Source: Candidatus Pelagibacter sp. (lineage in GTDB: Bacteria > Pseudomonadota > Alphaproteobacteria > Pelagibacterales > Pelagibacteraceae). Taken from it: a stretch of 52,106 bases of DNA. A program made the translations under genes and the position numbers. A model generated the notes under the pieces. That model was not told the origin of the DNA, made no database searches, and saw only the letters and a program-made list of their open reading frames with translations. Position 1 is the stretch's first letter. Each line of letters begins with the position of its first letter. Location of the stretch: assembly GCA_028225715.1 (NCBI GenBank), contig JAOIXS010000005.1, forward strand, positions 1 through 52,106, read 5' to 3'. Of this stretch, positions 43,469 through 52,106 are shown piece after piece.

Positions 43469-44593
43469 CTATCTTTGATTTAACTGTACAACTTTTCTAT
43501 GCTTACTACCTTTATAACTTGCAAGAGGTCTAATTAATTTATTAGCAGCATGTTGTTCCATAATATGTGCTGACCAACCTGTAATTCTTGAAATTACAAA
43601 TATTGGTGTAAAGAAATCAGTATCAAAACCCATTAAATGGTAAGTAGGACCAGTAGGGTAATCAACATTAGGATAAATATTTTTCTCTTTGATCATTACT
43701 TTTTCAACAATGTCATAAATTTTTTCAAATGTTTTATCTTTTTTGATAATAGCTACTCTTTTAAAGTATTCTCTCATTGTTGGAACTCTTGAGTCTCCAC
43801 TTTTGTAAACTCTATGACCAAATCCCATCACTACATCTTTATTTTTAAGAGCTTTAGTAATCCATTTTAAAGCATTCTCAGGTTTCTTAATTTTCTTCAT
43901 CATGTGCATCACTTCTTCGTTAGCACCACCATGAAGAGGACCTTTTAAACTAGCAATCGCTCCTGTGATTGCCCCATGAATATCAGATAAGCTACTTGTG
44001 ATAGTTCGGGCTGTAAACGTTGATACGTTAAAACTATGCTCAGCGTATAAAATTAATGATACATCAAAGGCTTTAACGATTTCTTTGTTTGGAACTTTTC
44101 CAAAGCACATATGGAAAAAGTTTTCTGAAAAACTAAGATTTTTTTTTGGAGTTATAATTTTTTTTCCTTTTCTAAGTCTATAAAACGCTGCTAATGCAGT
44201 AGGTGTTTTTGCAAGAATTCTAATCGCCTTTCTTAAATTTGCTTTTGGAGAGTTATCTTTAGTTTCTTTGTCTTCAAGACCCATAACACTGACAGCAGTT
44301 CTTGCAACATCCATTGGATGAGATTTTTTAGGAATTTGTTTTAAAATATTTATTAAATTTTTTGATAAAGTTATTTCTTTAGACAATTCTTTCTTAAATT
44401 TTTTTAATTGTTTTTTATTAGGTAATTCTTTATTTAAAATTAAGTAAGCAACTTCTTCAAAGTCACATCTTGCACATAAATCTTGAGCTGCATAACCTCT
44501 ATAAGTAAGAGAGTTGATTTCTGGCATAACTTTTGAAATTTCAGTCTCATCAACAACTATCCCCAGTAAACCTTTTTTAATATCATCACTCAT
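43469..44593 (-). CDS. prpC: 2-methylcitrate synthase
   Basis: 374 residues of the citrate synthase family, the short form typical of PrpC. The catalytic His/His/Asp residues fall in LKGPLHGGANEEVMHMM, MGFGHRVYKSGDSR and the FDTDFFTPIFVISR region. With prpB and prpD upstream, the assignment to propionyl-CoA plus oxaloacetate condensation is more likely than citrate synthase. ATG overlaps the prpB stop by one base (TAATG on the reverse strand). It is the last gene of the operon. Confidence 0.9.
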   Translation of the reverse strand: MSDDIKKGLLGIVVDETEISKVMPEINSLTYRGYAAQDLCARCDFEEVAYLILNKELPNKKQLKKFKKELSKEITLSKNLINILKQIPKKSHPMDVARTAVSVMGLEDKETKDNSPKANLRKAIRILAKTPTALAAFYRLRKGKKIITPKKNLSFSENFFHMCFGKVPNKEIVKAFDVSLILYAEHSFNVSTFTARTITSSLSDIHGAITGAIASLKGPLHGGANEEVMHMMKKIKKPENALKWITKALKNKDVVMGFGHRVYKSGDSRVPTMREYFKRVAIIKKDKTFEKIYDIVEKVMIKEKNIYPNVDYPTGPTYHLMGFDTDFFTPIFVISRITGWSAHIMEQHAANKLIRPLASYKGSKHRKVVQLNQR

Positions 44594-45489
44594 TATTCAT
44601 GTCCTTCCGTACTAAAGTTATAAATTTTTTCATCTAACGAATTATATTTTTCATATTCAACTAATTCATAGAGTCTTTTTCTGGTCTGCATTTTATCAAT
44701 AATATTATTCTGGTGTCCATTTACAAAAATGTCTCTAAGACCATCTTCTACGTTTTTCATAGCTAATCTTTGTGTGGTTACTGGATAAATCACAATATTA
44801 TATCCAAAATTTTCTAATTCCTTGTAATTGAATAACTTAGATTTTCCAAATTCTGTCATATTTGCTAATAAATAGCATGACAGTTCTTTTCTAACTTTTT
44901 CAAAATCTTTTTCATCATGTAAAGCTTCTGGAAATATAATTTCAGCCCCAGCATCAATATAGGCCTTACATCTATCAATCATCTTATCTATTCCCTCAAC
45001 TCCCTTAGCATCCGACCTTGCTATAATTTTAAAATTTTCATCTTGTTTAGCTGCAACACATTCTTTAATTTTTTTAACCATTGCTTCAGTCGAAATTAAT
45101 TCTTTATTATCTAGGTGCCCACATCTTTTACGCTCTACTTGATCTTCTAAGTGAACCGCTGACACTCCAAATTCTTCAAAAGTTTTAATGGTTTCTTCAC
45201 AAGACTTAAAGCCAGTGTCTATATCAACTATTGTGGGTAAACTTGTAACTCTAGATATTAAATAAGATCTAGTACTTACATCTTGCAGTGTAGTTAAACC
45301 TATATCAGGAAAACCTAAATCATTAGCCATAACTCCACCTGATACGTAAACAGCATCATAACCAATTTCTTCAATTAGTTTTGCAGTTAGTGGATTATAA
45401 GCACCTGGAACTCTTAAAATTTTATTTGATTTTAATTTACTGACAAAGTCAGCTCTTTTTTGACTGGGCTCTTTATCTACAAAATGCAC
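44593..45489 (-). CDS. prpB: 2-methylisocitrate lyase
   Basis: 298 residues of the ICL/PEP mutase TIM-barrel family. The catalytic KRCGH motif (121-125) with Cys123 is preceded by VHLEDQVE, and the metal site VDIDTGF is at about 88-94. It splits 2-methylisocitrate into pyruvate and succinate. The GTG start overlaps the prpD stop by one base (TAGTG). The central gene in prpD-prpB-prpC. Confidence 0.93.
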   Translation of the reverse strand: MHFVDKEPSQKRADFVSKLKSNKILRVPGAYNPLTAKLIEEIGYDAVYVSGGVMANDLGFPDIGLTTLQDVSTRSYLISRVTSLPTIVDIDTGFKSCEETIKTFEEFGVSAVHLEDQVERKRCGHLDNKELISTEAMVKKIKECVAAKQDENFKIIARSDAKGVEGIDKMIDRCKAYIDAGAEIIFPEALHDEKDFEKVRKELSCYLLANMTEFGKSKLFNYKELENFGYNIVIYPVTTQRLAMKNVEDGLRDIFVNGHQNNIIDKMQTRKRLYELVEYEKYNSLDEKIYNFSTEGHE

Positions 45490-46991
45490 TAAAAAATTCC
45501 TTGTTTTGTATTTTTCTTTATCTGACTTCTTTTAACCTGGATATTTAATTTATTTAACTCTCCAGCTTTCAAGTTTTTAAGATTTTGAACAACTTTTAAG
45601 AAACGAGTACTCTCCTTTTTATCTAAAATACCATCTGTTAACGTTAAAAACTTATTTATATAATTCTGTCTTTTAAATGGACGTGCTCCATAAGGATGCG
45701 CATCTGCTCTATCTAATTGTTCTGTAATTTTCTTACCATTATTTAAAGTAACTACAACTCTTGCACCAAATGATTTATTCTTTGGATTAGGATCGTGATA
45801 TTTTTTAGTCCATTTTTTATCTTCAAAAGTAGTGATGGATTTCCAAATTTTTATAGTACTTTTCTTGTTAGCTCTTTGTTTGCTATATGATTTAACATGG
45901 TGCCAATCAGCATCTTCAAGTGCTACTGCAAAAATATACATGATAGAGTGATCTAGAGTTTCTCTACTTGCATTTGGATCCATTTTTTGTGGATCATTTG
46001 CACCAGTTCCAATTACGTAATGAGTGTGATGGCTCGTGTAAATATCAATTTTTTTAATTTGATTTAAATTTGGAATTTTTTTATTAAGTTTTTTAGCAAT
46101 GTCTATCAGCGCTTGAGACTGGTATTCAGCTGAATATTCTTTTGTGTAGGTCTCTAGTATTGCTTTCTTAGATTCTTTTTTCTTAGGTAGAGGTACATTG
46201 TATAAAGCTTTCTTACCATCCAATATTCTAGCTATAACACTGTCTTCACCTTCATAAATTGGACTTGGAGCACCTTCACCACGCATTGCTCTATCGACTG
46301 CTTCAATTGAAAGCTTACCGGCATGAGCAGGGGCGTAAGCTTTCCAACTAGAGATCTCACCTTTTCTAGATTGTCTCGTAGAAACAGTTGTATGTAATGC
46401 CTGCTGAACTGCTTGGTAAATTGTTTCAGTATTTAACTTTAACATTGTACCCAAACCTGCTGCAACACTTGGTCCTAGGTGTGCAATGTGATCAATTTTA
46501 TGTTTGTGTAAACAAATGCCTTTAACCAAATTAACCTGAACTTCATAACCTGTGATAATTCCTCTTAATAAATCTAGACCACTTTTTTTAGTTTGTTGAG
46601 CAACACTTAAAATTGGTGGAATATTATCTCCTGGATGACTGTAGTCTTCTGCTAAAAAAGTATCATGAAAATCTAGCTCTCTAACAGCTGTTCCATTTGA
46701 CCAAGCTGCCCACTCACAATCGAATTTTAATTTTGAATCAATCCCAAATAAATTTGCACCATTTTTTCTAGGGTGCTTTAGAGCCATTTCTCTTGAAGAG
46801 ATTACAGCTTTTCTATTTAAAGAAGCAATAGCAACTGAAGCATTATCAATTATTCTATTAATAACCATTTCAATAGCTGCTTTGTCTAATTTTGCATTAT
46901 CAGAGGCTATTTCAGCAATTTTCCATGCTAATTGATTTTTTTTAGGTAAGTGAATTTTTGATGCGTAAACTTTAACTTTATGCGAAATCAT
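45489..46991 (-). CDS. prpD: 2-methylcitrate dehydratase
   Basis: 500 residues of the MmgE/PrpD family. Diagnostic segments are [20 protein letters not shown] (about 104-123), a helical domain with [14 protein letters not shown] and the C-terminal [20 protein letters not shown]. It dehydrates 2-methylcitrate to 2-methylaconitate (or directly to cis-aconitate-type products). First gene of the operon, with an AAGGAGG ribosome site 4 bases before the ATG. prpE and a PrpR-type regulator are not in the window; hydration to methylisocitrate must come from an aconitase elsewhere. Confidence 0.92.
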   Translation of the reverse strand: MISHKVKVYASKIHLPKKNQLAWKIAEIASDNAKLDKAAIEMVINRIIDNASVAIASLNRKAVISSREMALKHPRKNGANLFGIDSKLKFDCEWAAWSNGTAVRELDFHDTFLAEDYSHPGDNIPPILSVAQQTKKSGLDLLRGIITGYEVQVNLVKGICLHKHKIDHIAHLGPSVAAGLGTMLKLNTETIYQAVQQALHTTVSTRQSRKGEISSWKAYAPAHAGKLSIEAVDRAMRGEGAPSPIYEGEDSVIARILDGKKALYNVPLPKKKESKKAILETYTKEYSAEYQSQALIDIAKKLNKKIPNLNQIKKIDIYTSHHTHYVIGTGANDPQKMDPNASRETLDHSIMYIFAVALEDADWHHVKSYSKQRANKKSTIKIWKSITTFEDKKWTKKYHDPNPKNKSFGARVVVTLNNGKKITEQLDRADAHPYGARPFKRQNYINKFLTLTDGILDKKESTRFLKVVQNLKNLKAGELNKLNIQVKRSQIKKNTKQGIF

Positions 46992-47041
46992 TAGGCCTCC
47001 TTAATTGTGCAGCCCTATTAATAGTAAGAAAAAAAATTAAA

Positions 47042-47731
47042 TCAATCTTTTAAGTAAGTTGAAACTATTTTTTCAACACCAATAAAGTCTTTTATCAAAT
47101 GATTATGGTAAATTTCATTAGAATTTTTTTCTGTATAACCATTTTCTAATAAAATAACAGGAACAGAGGCAGCTTTTGCAGCATTAGCATCAGTTTCACT
47201 ATCACCAAACATTAGAGATCTCTTTATATCGCCACCAATGATTTCAATTATACTTGTTATATGTCTTGGATCAGGTTTGCAATAATCAAAAGTATCTGAT
47301 CCAGCAACGTATTCAAAGTAATCATAAATTTCAATTTTTTTTAAAAGGTCGATCGCTAAGTGCTCTTGTTTGTTTGTGCAAACTGCCATTGAAATTTCTT
47401 TTTCTTTACACCACTTTAAAAATTCTATTACACCGTTGATGAGTGTGCTTTCTTTAATAATATTTTTTCCATAAAAGTTGACAAAATCCTTAACCATTTC
47501 AGCTTTAATTTTTTGGTCATCAATTTTGCCAAACTCCTTTTTGGCTTGCCCCCATATAGATCTACCAATCATTGCCCCAGCACCTTGTCCAACTAGATTT
47601 CTAATATCTGCTGTAGATTTTGTAGGGTAACCATATTTTTTCATTACATGATTATGGGCATTCATCAAATCAGGGGCCGTATCAACCAATGTTCCATCTA
47701 GGTCAAATAAAATTGAGTATTTTTGAGTCAT
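47042..47731 (-). CDS. gph: HAD-family phosphatase (phosphoglycolate phosphatase-like)
   Basis: 229 residues from the ATG at 47729-47731; the frame extends upstream, but that extension overlaps the GlmU-type gene and has no homology. The catalytic motif is ILFDLDGTLVDTAP (nucleophile Asp and acid Asp), then CTNKQEH (motif II Thr), the motif III lysine in DYCKPDP and MFGDSETDANAA (motif IV). The helical cap is class C1. Gph removes phosphate from 2-phosphoglycolate, a DNA-repair or oxygenase by-product, but the family is broad. Divergent from the GlmU-type gene. Confidence 0.86.
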   Translation of the reverse strand: MTQKYSILFDLDGTLVDTAPDLMNAHNHVMKKYGYPTKSTADIRNLVGQGAGAMIGRSIWGQAKKEFGKIDDQKIKAEMVKDFVNFYGKNIIKESTLINGVIEFLKWCKEKEISMAVCTNKQEHLAIDLLKKIEIYDYFEYVAGSDTFDYCKPDPRHITSIIEIIGGDIKRSLMFGDSETDANAAKAASVPVILLENGYTEKNSNEIYHNHLIKDFIGVEKIVSTYLKD

Positions 47732-47801
47732 TAATAAAGTATTTTTAAGAAATAAATTGTGAATTAAGTTATTTATATACTTAATATAAAAATATTTCCA
47801 G

Positions 47802-48425
47802 ATGAAACAAATAAATTCCAACATCGAACAAGAAAAACTTCGTAAATTTTTTATCAAGTCTGGTGTAAAGATGATTGGTCCTGAAACTATTTTTTTTTCA
47901 AAAGATACAAAGATTGGAAAAAACGTTACTATTAATCCATATGTTGTCATTGGAAAAAAAGTTAAAATTGGCAATAATGTAACTATCAATTCATTTTCGC
48001 ATTTAGAAGGCTGTAGTATAAAAAACAAAGTTGAAGTTGGACCTTATGCAAGATTAAGACCGGGAACTATTCTTGAAGAAGAATCAAAAGTTGGAAATTT
48101 TGTAGAAGTTAAGAAAAGTAAAGTTGGAAAAAAATCAAAAATTAATCATTTATCATATATTGGTGATAGTGAAATTGGTAAAAGTGTAAATGTAGGAGCT
48201 GGCACAATTACCTGTAACTATGATGGTGTTAAAAAAAGTAAAACAAAAATTAAAGATAATGTATTTATAGGATCCAATTCTTCATTAGTTGCACCAATCA
48301 CTCTTGAAAAAAATAGTATTGTTGGGGCAGGCTCTGTAATTACAAAAAAAGTTAAAAAAGATTCATTAGCTTTAACTAGAAGCTCTCAAACTGAAGTTAA
48401 TAATTATAAAAGAAAAATAAAATAA
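47802..48425 (+). CDS. GlmU C-terminal acetyltransferase domain, standalone
   Basis: 207 residues, all left-handed beta-helix. The stretch ARLRPGTILEEESKVGNFVE, the KKSKINHLSYIGDSEIG segment and NVGAGTITCNYDG match the acetyl-CoA and glucosamine-1-P binding half of GlmU closely. The N-terminal uridylyltransferase domain (about 230 residues with a GxGTRM motif) is missing; the gene starts with its own ATG and a short linker. It would acetylate GlcN-1-P to GlcNAc-1-P, so another gene must supply the UTP step. It lies 1 bp from glmS, the previous step in the pathway. Confidence 0.88.
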   Translation: MKQINSNIEQEKLRKFFIKSGVKMIGPETIFFSKDTKIGKNVTINPYVVIGKKVKIGNNVTINSFSHLEGCSIKNKVEVGPYARLRPGTILEEESKVGNFVEVKKSKVGKKSKINHLSYIGDSEIGKSVNVGAGTITCNYDGVKKSKTKIKDNVFIGSNSSLVAPITLEKNSIVGAGSVITKKVKKDSLALTRSSQTEVNNYKRKIK

Positions 48426-48426
48426 T

Positions 48427-50247
48427 ATGTGTGGGATTATAGGAATAGCTAGTAATAAATCAGTGTCATCGGCTATCATCAATTCTCTTAGAAAATTAGA
48501 GTATAGAGGTTACGACTCTGCAGGGATTGCTACACTATCAAATGGAATTGTAAGTGAAGTAAAATCAGAAGGTAGAGTGGATATTTTAGAAAAAAATCTT
48601 GCAGTTAAGAACATGTCAGGCCCGATTGGAATTGGACATGTTAGATGGGCAACACACGGCGTTCCAAACACAATCAATGCTCACCCTCATTCCTCAAAAA
48701 GCGTATCTGTAGTACACAATGGTATTATTGAAAATTCTACACTTTTAAAAAAGCATTTAATAAACAAAGGTCACATATTTAAATCTCAGACTGATACAGA
48801 GGTAATTGTTCATTTAATAACGGAATATTTAAAAGAACTTAATTTGAAAGATGCAATTATTAAAACCCTTAAACAACTTCATGGAAGTTTTGCTTTAGGA
48901 ATAATCTTTAAAGATCAACCTGATCTTATAGTGGGTGCAAGAAGAGGATCACCACTAGCAGTTGGTTATGGTCCTAATGAAAATTATTTAGGCTCAGACT
49001 CTTACGCATTAAAATCTATGACTAATAAAATTTCATATTTAAATGATGGAGAATTTTGCATCATAAAAAAAAACCAAGTAGATTTTTTTGATGAAGAAGG
49101 CTTAAAGGTTAATAAAAAAGTTTTAGAATTATCTTCTAAAGAGCAGGATTATGACAAAGGTGACTTTAAACACTTTATGGCTAAAGAAATTGAAGAACAG
49201 CCCACAACGCTTAAAAATTGCATAAACGAGTATGTTGATAAAATTAATAATGACATCAATATCTATAATTTTCCCTGGGATATAAAGGAAATTTCTTCAG
49301 TTACTTTAATTGGTTGTGGAACAGCTTATCACTCTTGTTTAATGGCAAAGTATTGGTTTGAAGAAAATACTACACTTGATGTGACAATTGATATTGCCTC
49401 TGAGTTTAGATACCGAAAAAATAGATTTAAAAATGACAATTTATATATTTTTGTTTCTCAGTCTGGTGAAACAGCAGATACATATGCTGCATTAGATTTA
49501 TGTAACAAAAATAACATGAAAACTTGCAGTGTTGTTAATGTTATTGAAAGTTCGATTGCAAGAGATTCTAATTTTGTTTTACCCATTCACTGTGGCCCTG
49601 AAATTGGTGTTGCATCCACAAAAGCTTTTATGGGACAAATGTTGGTTTTATATATTTTGGTATTAAAATTAGGAATTTTAAGAAAAGATTTAGATAAAGA
49701 TTTATATTTGAATAAAATTAAAGACTTAAAATCATTACCTAAGTTAGTTGAACAAACTTTACTTACAGAGAATAAAATCCAAACAGTTTCTAGTTCATTT
49801 ACTGATGCAAAAGGTTCGATGTTTTTAGGGAGAGGCTTTTCTTACCCAATTGCATTAGAAGGAGCATTAAAGTTAAAAGAATTAGCTTATGTACATGCAG
49901 AAGGGTACCCAGCTGGCGAGATGAAGCATGGTCCTTTAGCTTTAATTGAAGATGGAATGCCAGTTGTTGTCTTAGCACCAAGAGATAATTATTTTAAAAA
50001 AACAATTTCAAATATGCAGGAAGTAATAGCAAGAGGGGCTAAAGTTTTATTGATCACTAATAAGAGCAAAGATGAGGTTTTTTCAGAAAATATTTGGGAA
50101 ACTGTATTAGTTGAAAGTGCCAATGATGACTTACTACCTTTTTTATTAACCGTACCTTTACAAAAATTAGCTTATTACTCAGCTCTTAAAAAAGGTTATG
50201 ACATCGATAAACCCAGAAATTTAGCAAAATCAGTTACAGTTGAATAA
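48427..50247 (+). CDS. glmS: Glutamine-fructose-6-phosphate aminotransferase (isomerizing)
   Basis: 606 residues, full length. After the initiator Met is removed, Cys1 (MCGIIGIASN) is the glutaminase nucleophile; GHVRWATHG and NAHPH complete that domain (about 1-240). Two SIS domains follow, with GCGTAYHSC, VSQSGETADTYAAL and the C-terminal DKPRNLAKSVTVE tail. It makes glucosamine-6-phosphate for peptidoglycan and LPS. It follows the standalone GlmU acetyltransferase directly, so the two form an amino-sugar operon. No glmS ribozyme precedes it. Confidence 0.95.
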   Translation: MCGIIGIASNKSVSSAIINSLRKLEYRGYDSAGIATLSNGIVSEVKSEGRVDILEKNLAVKNMSGPIGIGHVRWATHGVPNTINAHPHSSKSVSVVHNGIIENSTLLKKHLINKGHIFKSQTDTEVIVHLITEYLKELNLKDAIIKTLKQLHGSFALGIIFKDQPDLIVGARRGSPLAVGYGPNENYLGSDSYALKSMTNKISYLNDGEFCIIKKNQVDFFDEEGLKVNKKVLELSSKEQDYDKGDFKHFMAKEIEEQPTTLKNCINEYVDKINNDINIYNFPWDIKEISSVTLIGCGTAYHSCLMAKYWFEENTTLDVTIDIASEFRYRKNRFKNDNLYIFVSQSGETADTYAALDLCNKNNMKTCSVVNVIESSIARDSNFVLPIHCGPEIGVASTKAFMGQMLVLYILVLKLGILRKDLDKDLYLNKIKDLKSLPKLVEQTLLTENKIQTVSSSFTDAKGSMFLGRGFSYPIALEGALKLKELAYVHAEGYPAGEMKHGPLALIEDGMPVVVLAPRDNYFKKTISNMQEVIARGAKVLLITNKSKDEVFSENIWETVLVESANDDLLPFLLTVPLQKLAYYSALKKGYDIDKPRNLAKSVTVE

Positions 50248-50282
50248 TAATTAAACTCTGCTACAACACCCCTAGGTTGAAT

Positions 50283-51650
50283 ATGAAAAATTGGAAAATA
50301 AATAGTTGGAGAAATTATCCTGTAAAACACATCCCGGAATATCCTGATCAAAAAGAGTTAGATGGTATTTTAAGTAAAATTAAAAATTTTCCACCATTAG
50401 TTTTTGCTGGTGAGACAAGACATTTAAAAGAGCAGCTTGCAGATGTTGTTGATGGAAAAGCTTTTTTATTACAAGGTGGAGATTGTGCGGAAAGTTTTGC
50501 AGAATTTCATCCTGACAATATTAGAGATACATTTAAGTTAATACTACAAATGTCACTTGTGCTTACTTATTCAGCATCATTACCTGTTATTAAGCTTGGA
50601 AGAATTGCTGGACAGTTTTCGAAACCAAGAAGCTCTCCTGTTGAAAATATTGATGGTGTTGAACTTCCTAGCTACCTTGGAGACAATATTAATGGAATGG
50701 AATTTAATAAAAAATCAAGAGTTCCAGACCCTAAGAGGCTATTTAAAGCTTATTCTCAGTCTGCTTCTACACTTAACCTTATAAGAGCTTTCTCTCATGG
50801 GGGTTTTGCTGATCTTAAAAAAGTACATACTTGGAATTTAGGTTTTATTAAGAATTCTCCTGCTGCTAAAAAATTTAAAGATTTAGAAGATAGAATAGCA
50901 GATGCGCTAGCATTTATGGATGCTTGTGGAATTAATTCTGATTTTAATAGAAGATTAAAAACAGTAAACTTTTGGACTTCACATGAAGCTTTACTTCTTC
51001 CTTTTGAGCAAGCAATGACAAGAGTAGATTCAACAACAGGTGAATATCATGATACCTCAGCTCACTTTGTTTGGATAGGTGATAGAACTAGACAATTAGA
51101 TGGTGGACATGTTGAGTTTTGTAGGGGAATTGAAAATCCAATTGGAATTAAATGTGGACCAACATTAAAAGCAGAAGACTTAATAAATCTTTGTAACAAA
51201 ATTAATCCAACAAATGAAAAAGGTAAAATAACTTTAATTTCTAGATTTGGTCATGAAAATGTTTCTAAATTTTTACCAAAATTAATTAGAGCAATTAAAA
51301 AAGAAGGTTCAAATGTAATATGGTCATGTGATCCTTGTCATGGAAATACAATTAAAGCTACAACTGGATTTAAAACAAGACCATTTAATAGTGTTGTTAA
51401 AGAAGTAAAAAATGTTTTTGAATGTCACCAAAGTGAAGGAAGTTATGCAGGTGGATTGCACATTGAAATGACAGGTCAAGATGTTACGGAATGCATAGGC
51501 GGTGCTCAAAAAATTTCAGAGAAAGACTTATCGTCTAGATATCATACTCATTGTGACCCAAGATTAAATGCTAACCAAGCACTAGAATTAGCTTTTTTAA
51601 TCTCTGATGAAATTAAAAAAAATTCAAAATTTTATAAAAAAGTAATCTGA
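50283..51650 (+). CDS. Class II 3-deoxy-7-phosphoheptulonate synthase (DAHP synthase)
   Basis: 455 residues of the class II (plant/Mycobacterium-type) DAHP synthase. Diagnostic runs are FLLQGGDCAESFAEF (about 66-80), KLGRIAGQFSKPRSSP, WIGDRTRQLDGGHVEF and VIWSCDPCHGNT, which hold the metal Cys, His, Glu and Asp ligands and the PEP site. It condenses PEP and erythrose-4-phosphate at the entry to aromatic amino-acid synthesis. The ATG at 50283 is chosen over the TTG two codons earlier. No class I DAHP synthase is present in the window. Confidence 0.93.
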   Translation: MKNWKINSWRNYPVKHIPEYPDQKELDGILSKIKNFPPLVFAGETRHLKEQLADVVDGKAFLLQGGDCAESFAEFHPDNIRDTFKLILQMSLVLTYSASLPVIKLGRIAGQFSKPRSSPVENIDGVELPSYLGDNINGMEFNKKSRVPDPKRLFKAYSQSASTLNLIRAFSHGGFADLKKVHTWNLGFIKNSPAAKKFKDLEDRIADALAFMDACGINSDFNRRLKTVNFWTSHEALLLPFEQAMTRVDSTTGEYHDTSAHFVWIGDRTRQLDGGHVEFCRGIENPIGIKCGPTLKAEDLINLCNKINPTNEKGKITLISRFGHENVSKFLPKLIRAIKKEGSNVIWSCDPCHGNTIKATTGFKTRPFNSVVKEVKNVFECHQSEGSYAGGLHIEMTGQDVTECIGGAQKISEKDLSSRYHTHCDPRLNANQALELAFLISDEIKKNSKFYKKVI

Positions 51651-52106
51651 AAAATATTAATTTTCAGATAAAATATATTTACGTATTTATAATTAGTGTT
51701 TTAGTTTTTTATTTTTGTTTTCAACTAAATTTTTATAGATTTTGGTATTCAATACCTGACCAAGATTTAATTCTCATAAATAGCAGTCTTTTACTGAACT
51801 CTGGTGATAAAGCAGAATATTATGACCATCCTGGGCATACTCAAATTTTATTAATTTCAATATGGTTGAGTTTTCTTGAATTAATTAAAGTTATAAATGC
51901 ATCCTCGTATACTGATTTAATCAATTTTAGTGGATATGAATTAAAACAAAATTTTATCGAAATTGTAAAATATTCAAGATTTATAAATTTAATTTCATCT
52001 CTAACTATTCTTTACGCCCTATACAATTTAATCAAACTTTTTTATGATAATAAGTCAAATATATATCTTGGAATATTACTTTTTACATGTAGTGCTCCAT
52101 TCTTAA
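51647..52106 (+). CDS. Membrane protein, start of gene, cut by the window end
   Basis: An open frame runs without stop from 51638 to the window end. No ATG, GTG or TTG starts it; the only near-start is CTG at 51647, which would overlap the DAHP synthase TGA by 4 bp (CTGA). The protein has an early helix (YIYVFIISVLVFYFCFQL), then a region ending AEYYDHPGHTQILLISIW, then further helices. The exported acidic/His-containing loop after the first helix recalls GT-C type membrane glycosyltransferases, but that is a weak inference. Start uncertain. Confidence 0.5.
   Translation, partial: MKNINFQIKYIYVFIISVLVFYFCFQLNFYRFWYSIPDQDLILINSSLLLNSGDKAEYYDHPGHTQILLISIWLSFLELIKVINASSYTDLINFSGYELKQNFIEIVKYSRFINLISSLTILYALYNLIKLFYDNKSNIYLGILLFTCSAPFL

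Noticed and set aside
47732..48028. N-terminal extension of the Gph frame (about 99 residues)
   Set aside because: It overlaps the promoter and start of the GlmU-type gene on the other strand, has no family similarity, and the HAD motif begins right after the internal Met at 47731.
48380..48430. Possible glmS ribozyme upstream of glmS
   Set aside because: glmS begins 1 bp after the preceding gene, leaving no room for a ribozyme.
1..52106. tRNA, rRNA, CRISPR, integrase and attachment-site search by eye
   Set aside because: No T-loop-like conserved run, direct-repeat array or recombinase motif was noticed. A covariance-model scan would be decisive.

Overview
The window is very AT-rich, densely packed and streamlined. 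Gene gaps are mostly 0-30 bp, and 1-bp or 4-bp stop/start overlaps are common. The gene content points to the alphaproteobacterial SAR11 clade (Pelagibacterales): a SAR11-type DMSP demethylase (dmdA), one each of the TTT, TRAP and NitT/TauT-type ABC importers, a 2-methylcitrate operon, a DUF6165 gene beside LPS-type glycosyltransferases, and an omega subunit with an acidic tail. I found no tRNA, rRNA, CRISPR array, integrase or intact insertion sequence.

Layout. 1-2516: end of a membrane protein, DUF6165, a GT9 glycosyltransferase and an AbrB-family membrane protein. 2516-6310: an IclR regulator divergent from a TctCBA tripartite carboxylate transporter, with a tandem operator-like repeat between them. 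6307-13672: metabolic singletons (GT4, redoxin, gamma carbonic anhydrase, hydratase, FMN protein, beta-hydroxyacid dehydrogenase, MFS transporter, rpoZ, CoA-transferase). 13762-17641: a TRAP transporter (dctPQM) with dusA attached. 17664-27720: a GntR regulator, a complete ABC importer, an FAH-family hydrolase, a TSUP permease, then an oppositely oriented PanE-like reductase and oxalyl-CoA-synthetase-like ligase, then malonyl-CoA decarboxylase. 27737-36063: small membrane protein, HIT protein, SulP transporter, a cluster of poorly known and exported proteins, two EamA exporters, a cytochrome c/DUF4396 pair and small proteins. 36064-36381: a structured gene-free stretch. 36382-39724: dmdA, a methyltransferase and a phosphohexomutase. 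39881-43468: nrdA, nrdB and a methyltransferase. 43469-46991: prpDBC. 47042-52106: gph, a GlmU acetyltransferase half, glmS, class II DAHP synthase, and the start of a membrane protein cut by the window edge.

The genes fit a heterotroph living on small organic acids and organosulfur compounds. Three high-affinity importers feed CoA-ligase, CoA-transferase, decarboxylase and FAH-type enzymes. DmdA takes methyl groups from DMSP, and prpDBC disposes of propionyl-CoA.

The most unusual observations are these. (1) A duplicated scar: the TSUP-to-malonyl-CoA-decarboxylase junction is present twice, once as a 19-codon decarboxylase stub and once as a decayed TSUP 3' end, and it flanks the two reverse-strand genes. 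(2) Each of the three importer operons has an RNA hairpin right after the binding-protein gene. One buries the Shine-Dalgarno of dctQ and one buries the start codon of tctB. (3) A tandem inverted repeat lies in the IclR/TctC divergent promoter. (4) A multi-stem structured region lies downstream of dmdA. (5) The GlmU acetyltransferase half stands alone beside glmS.
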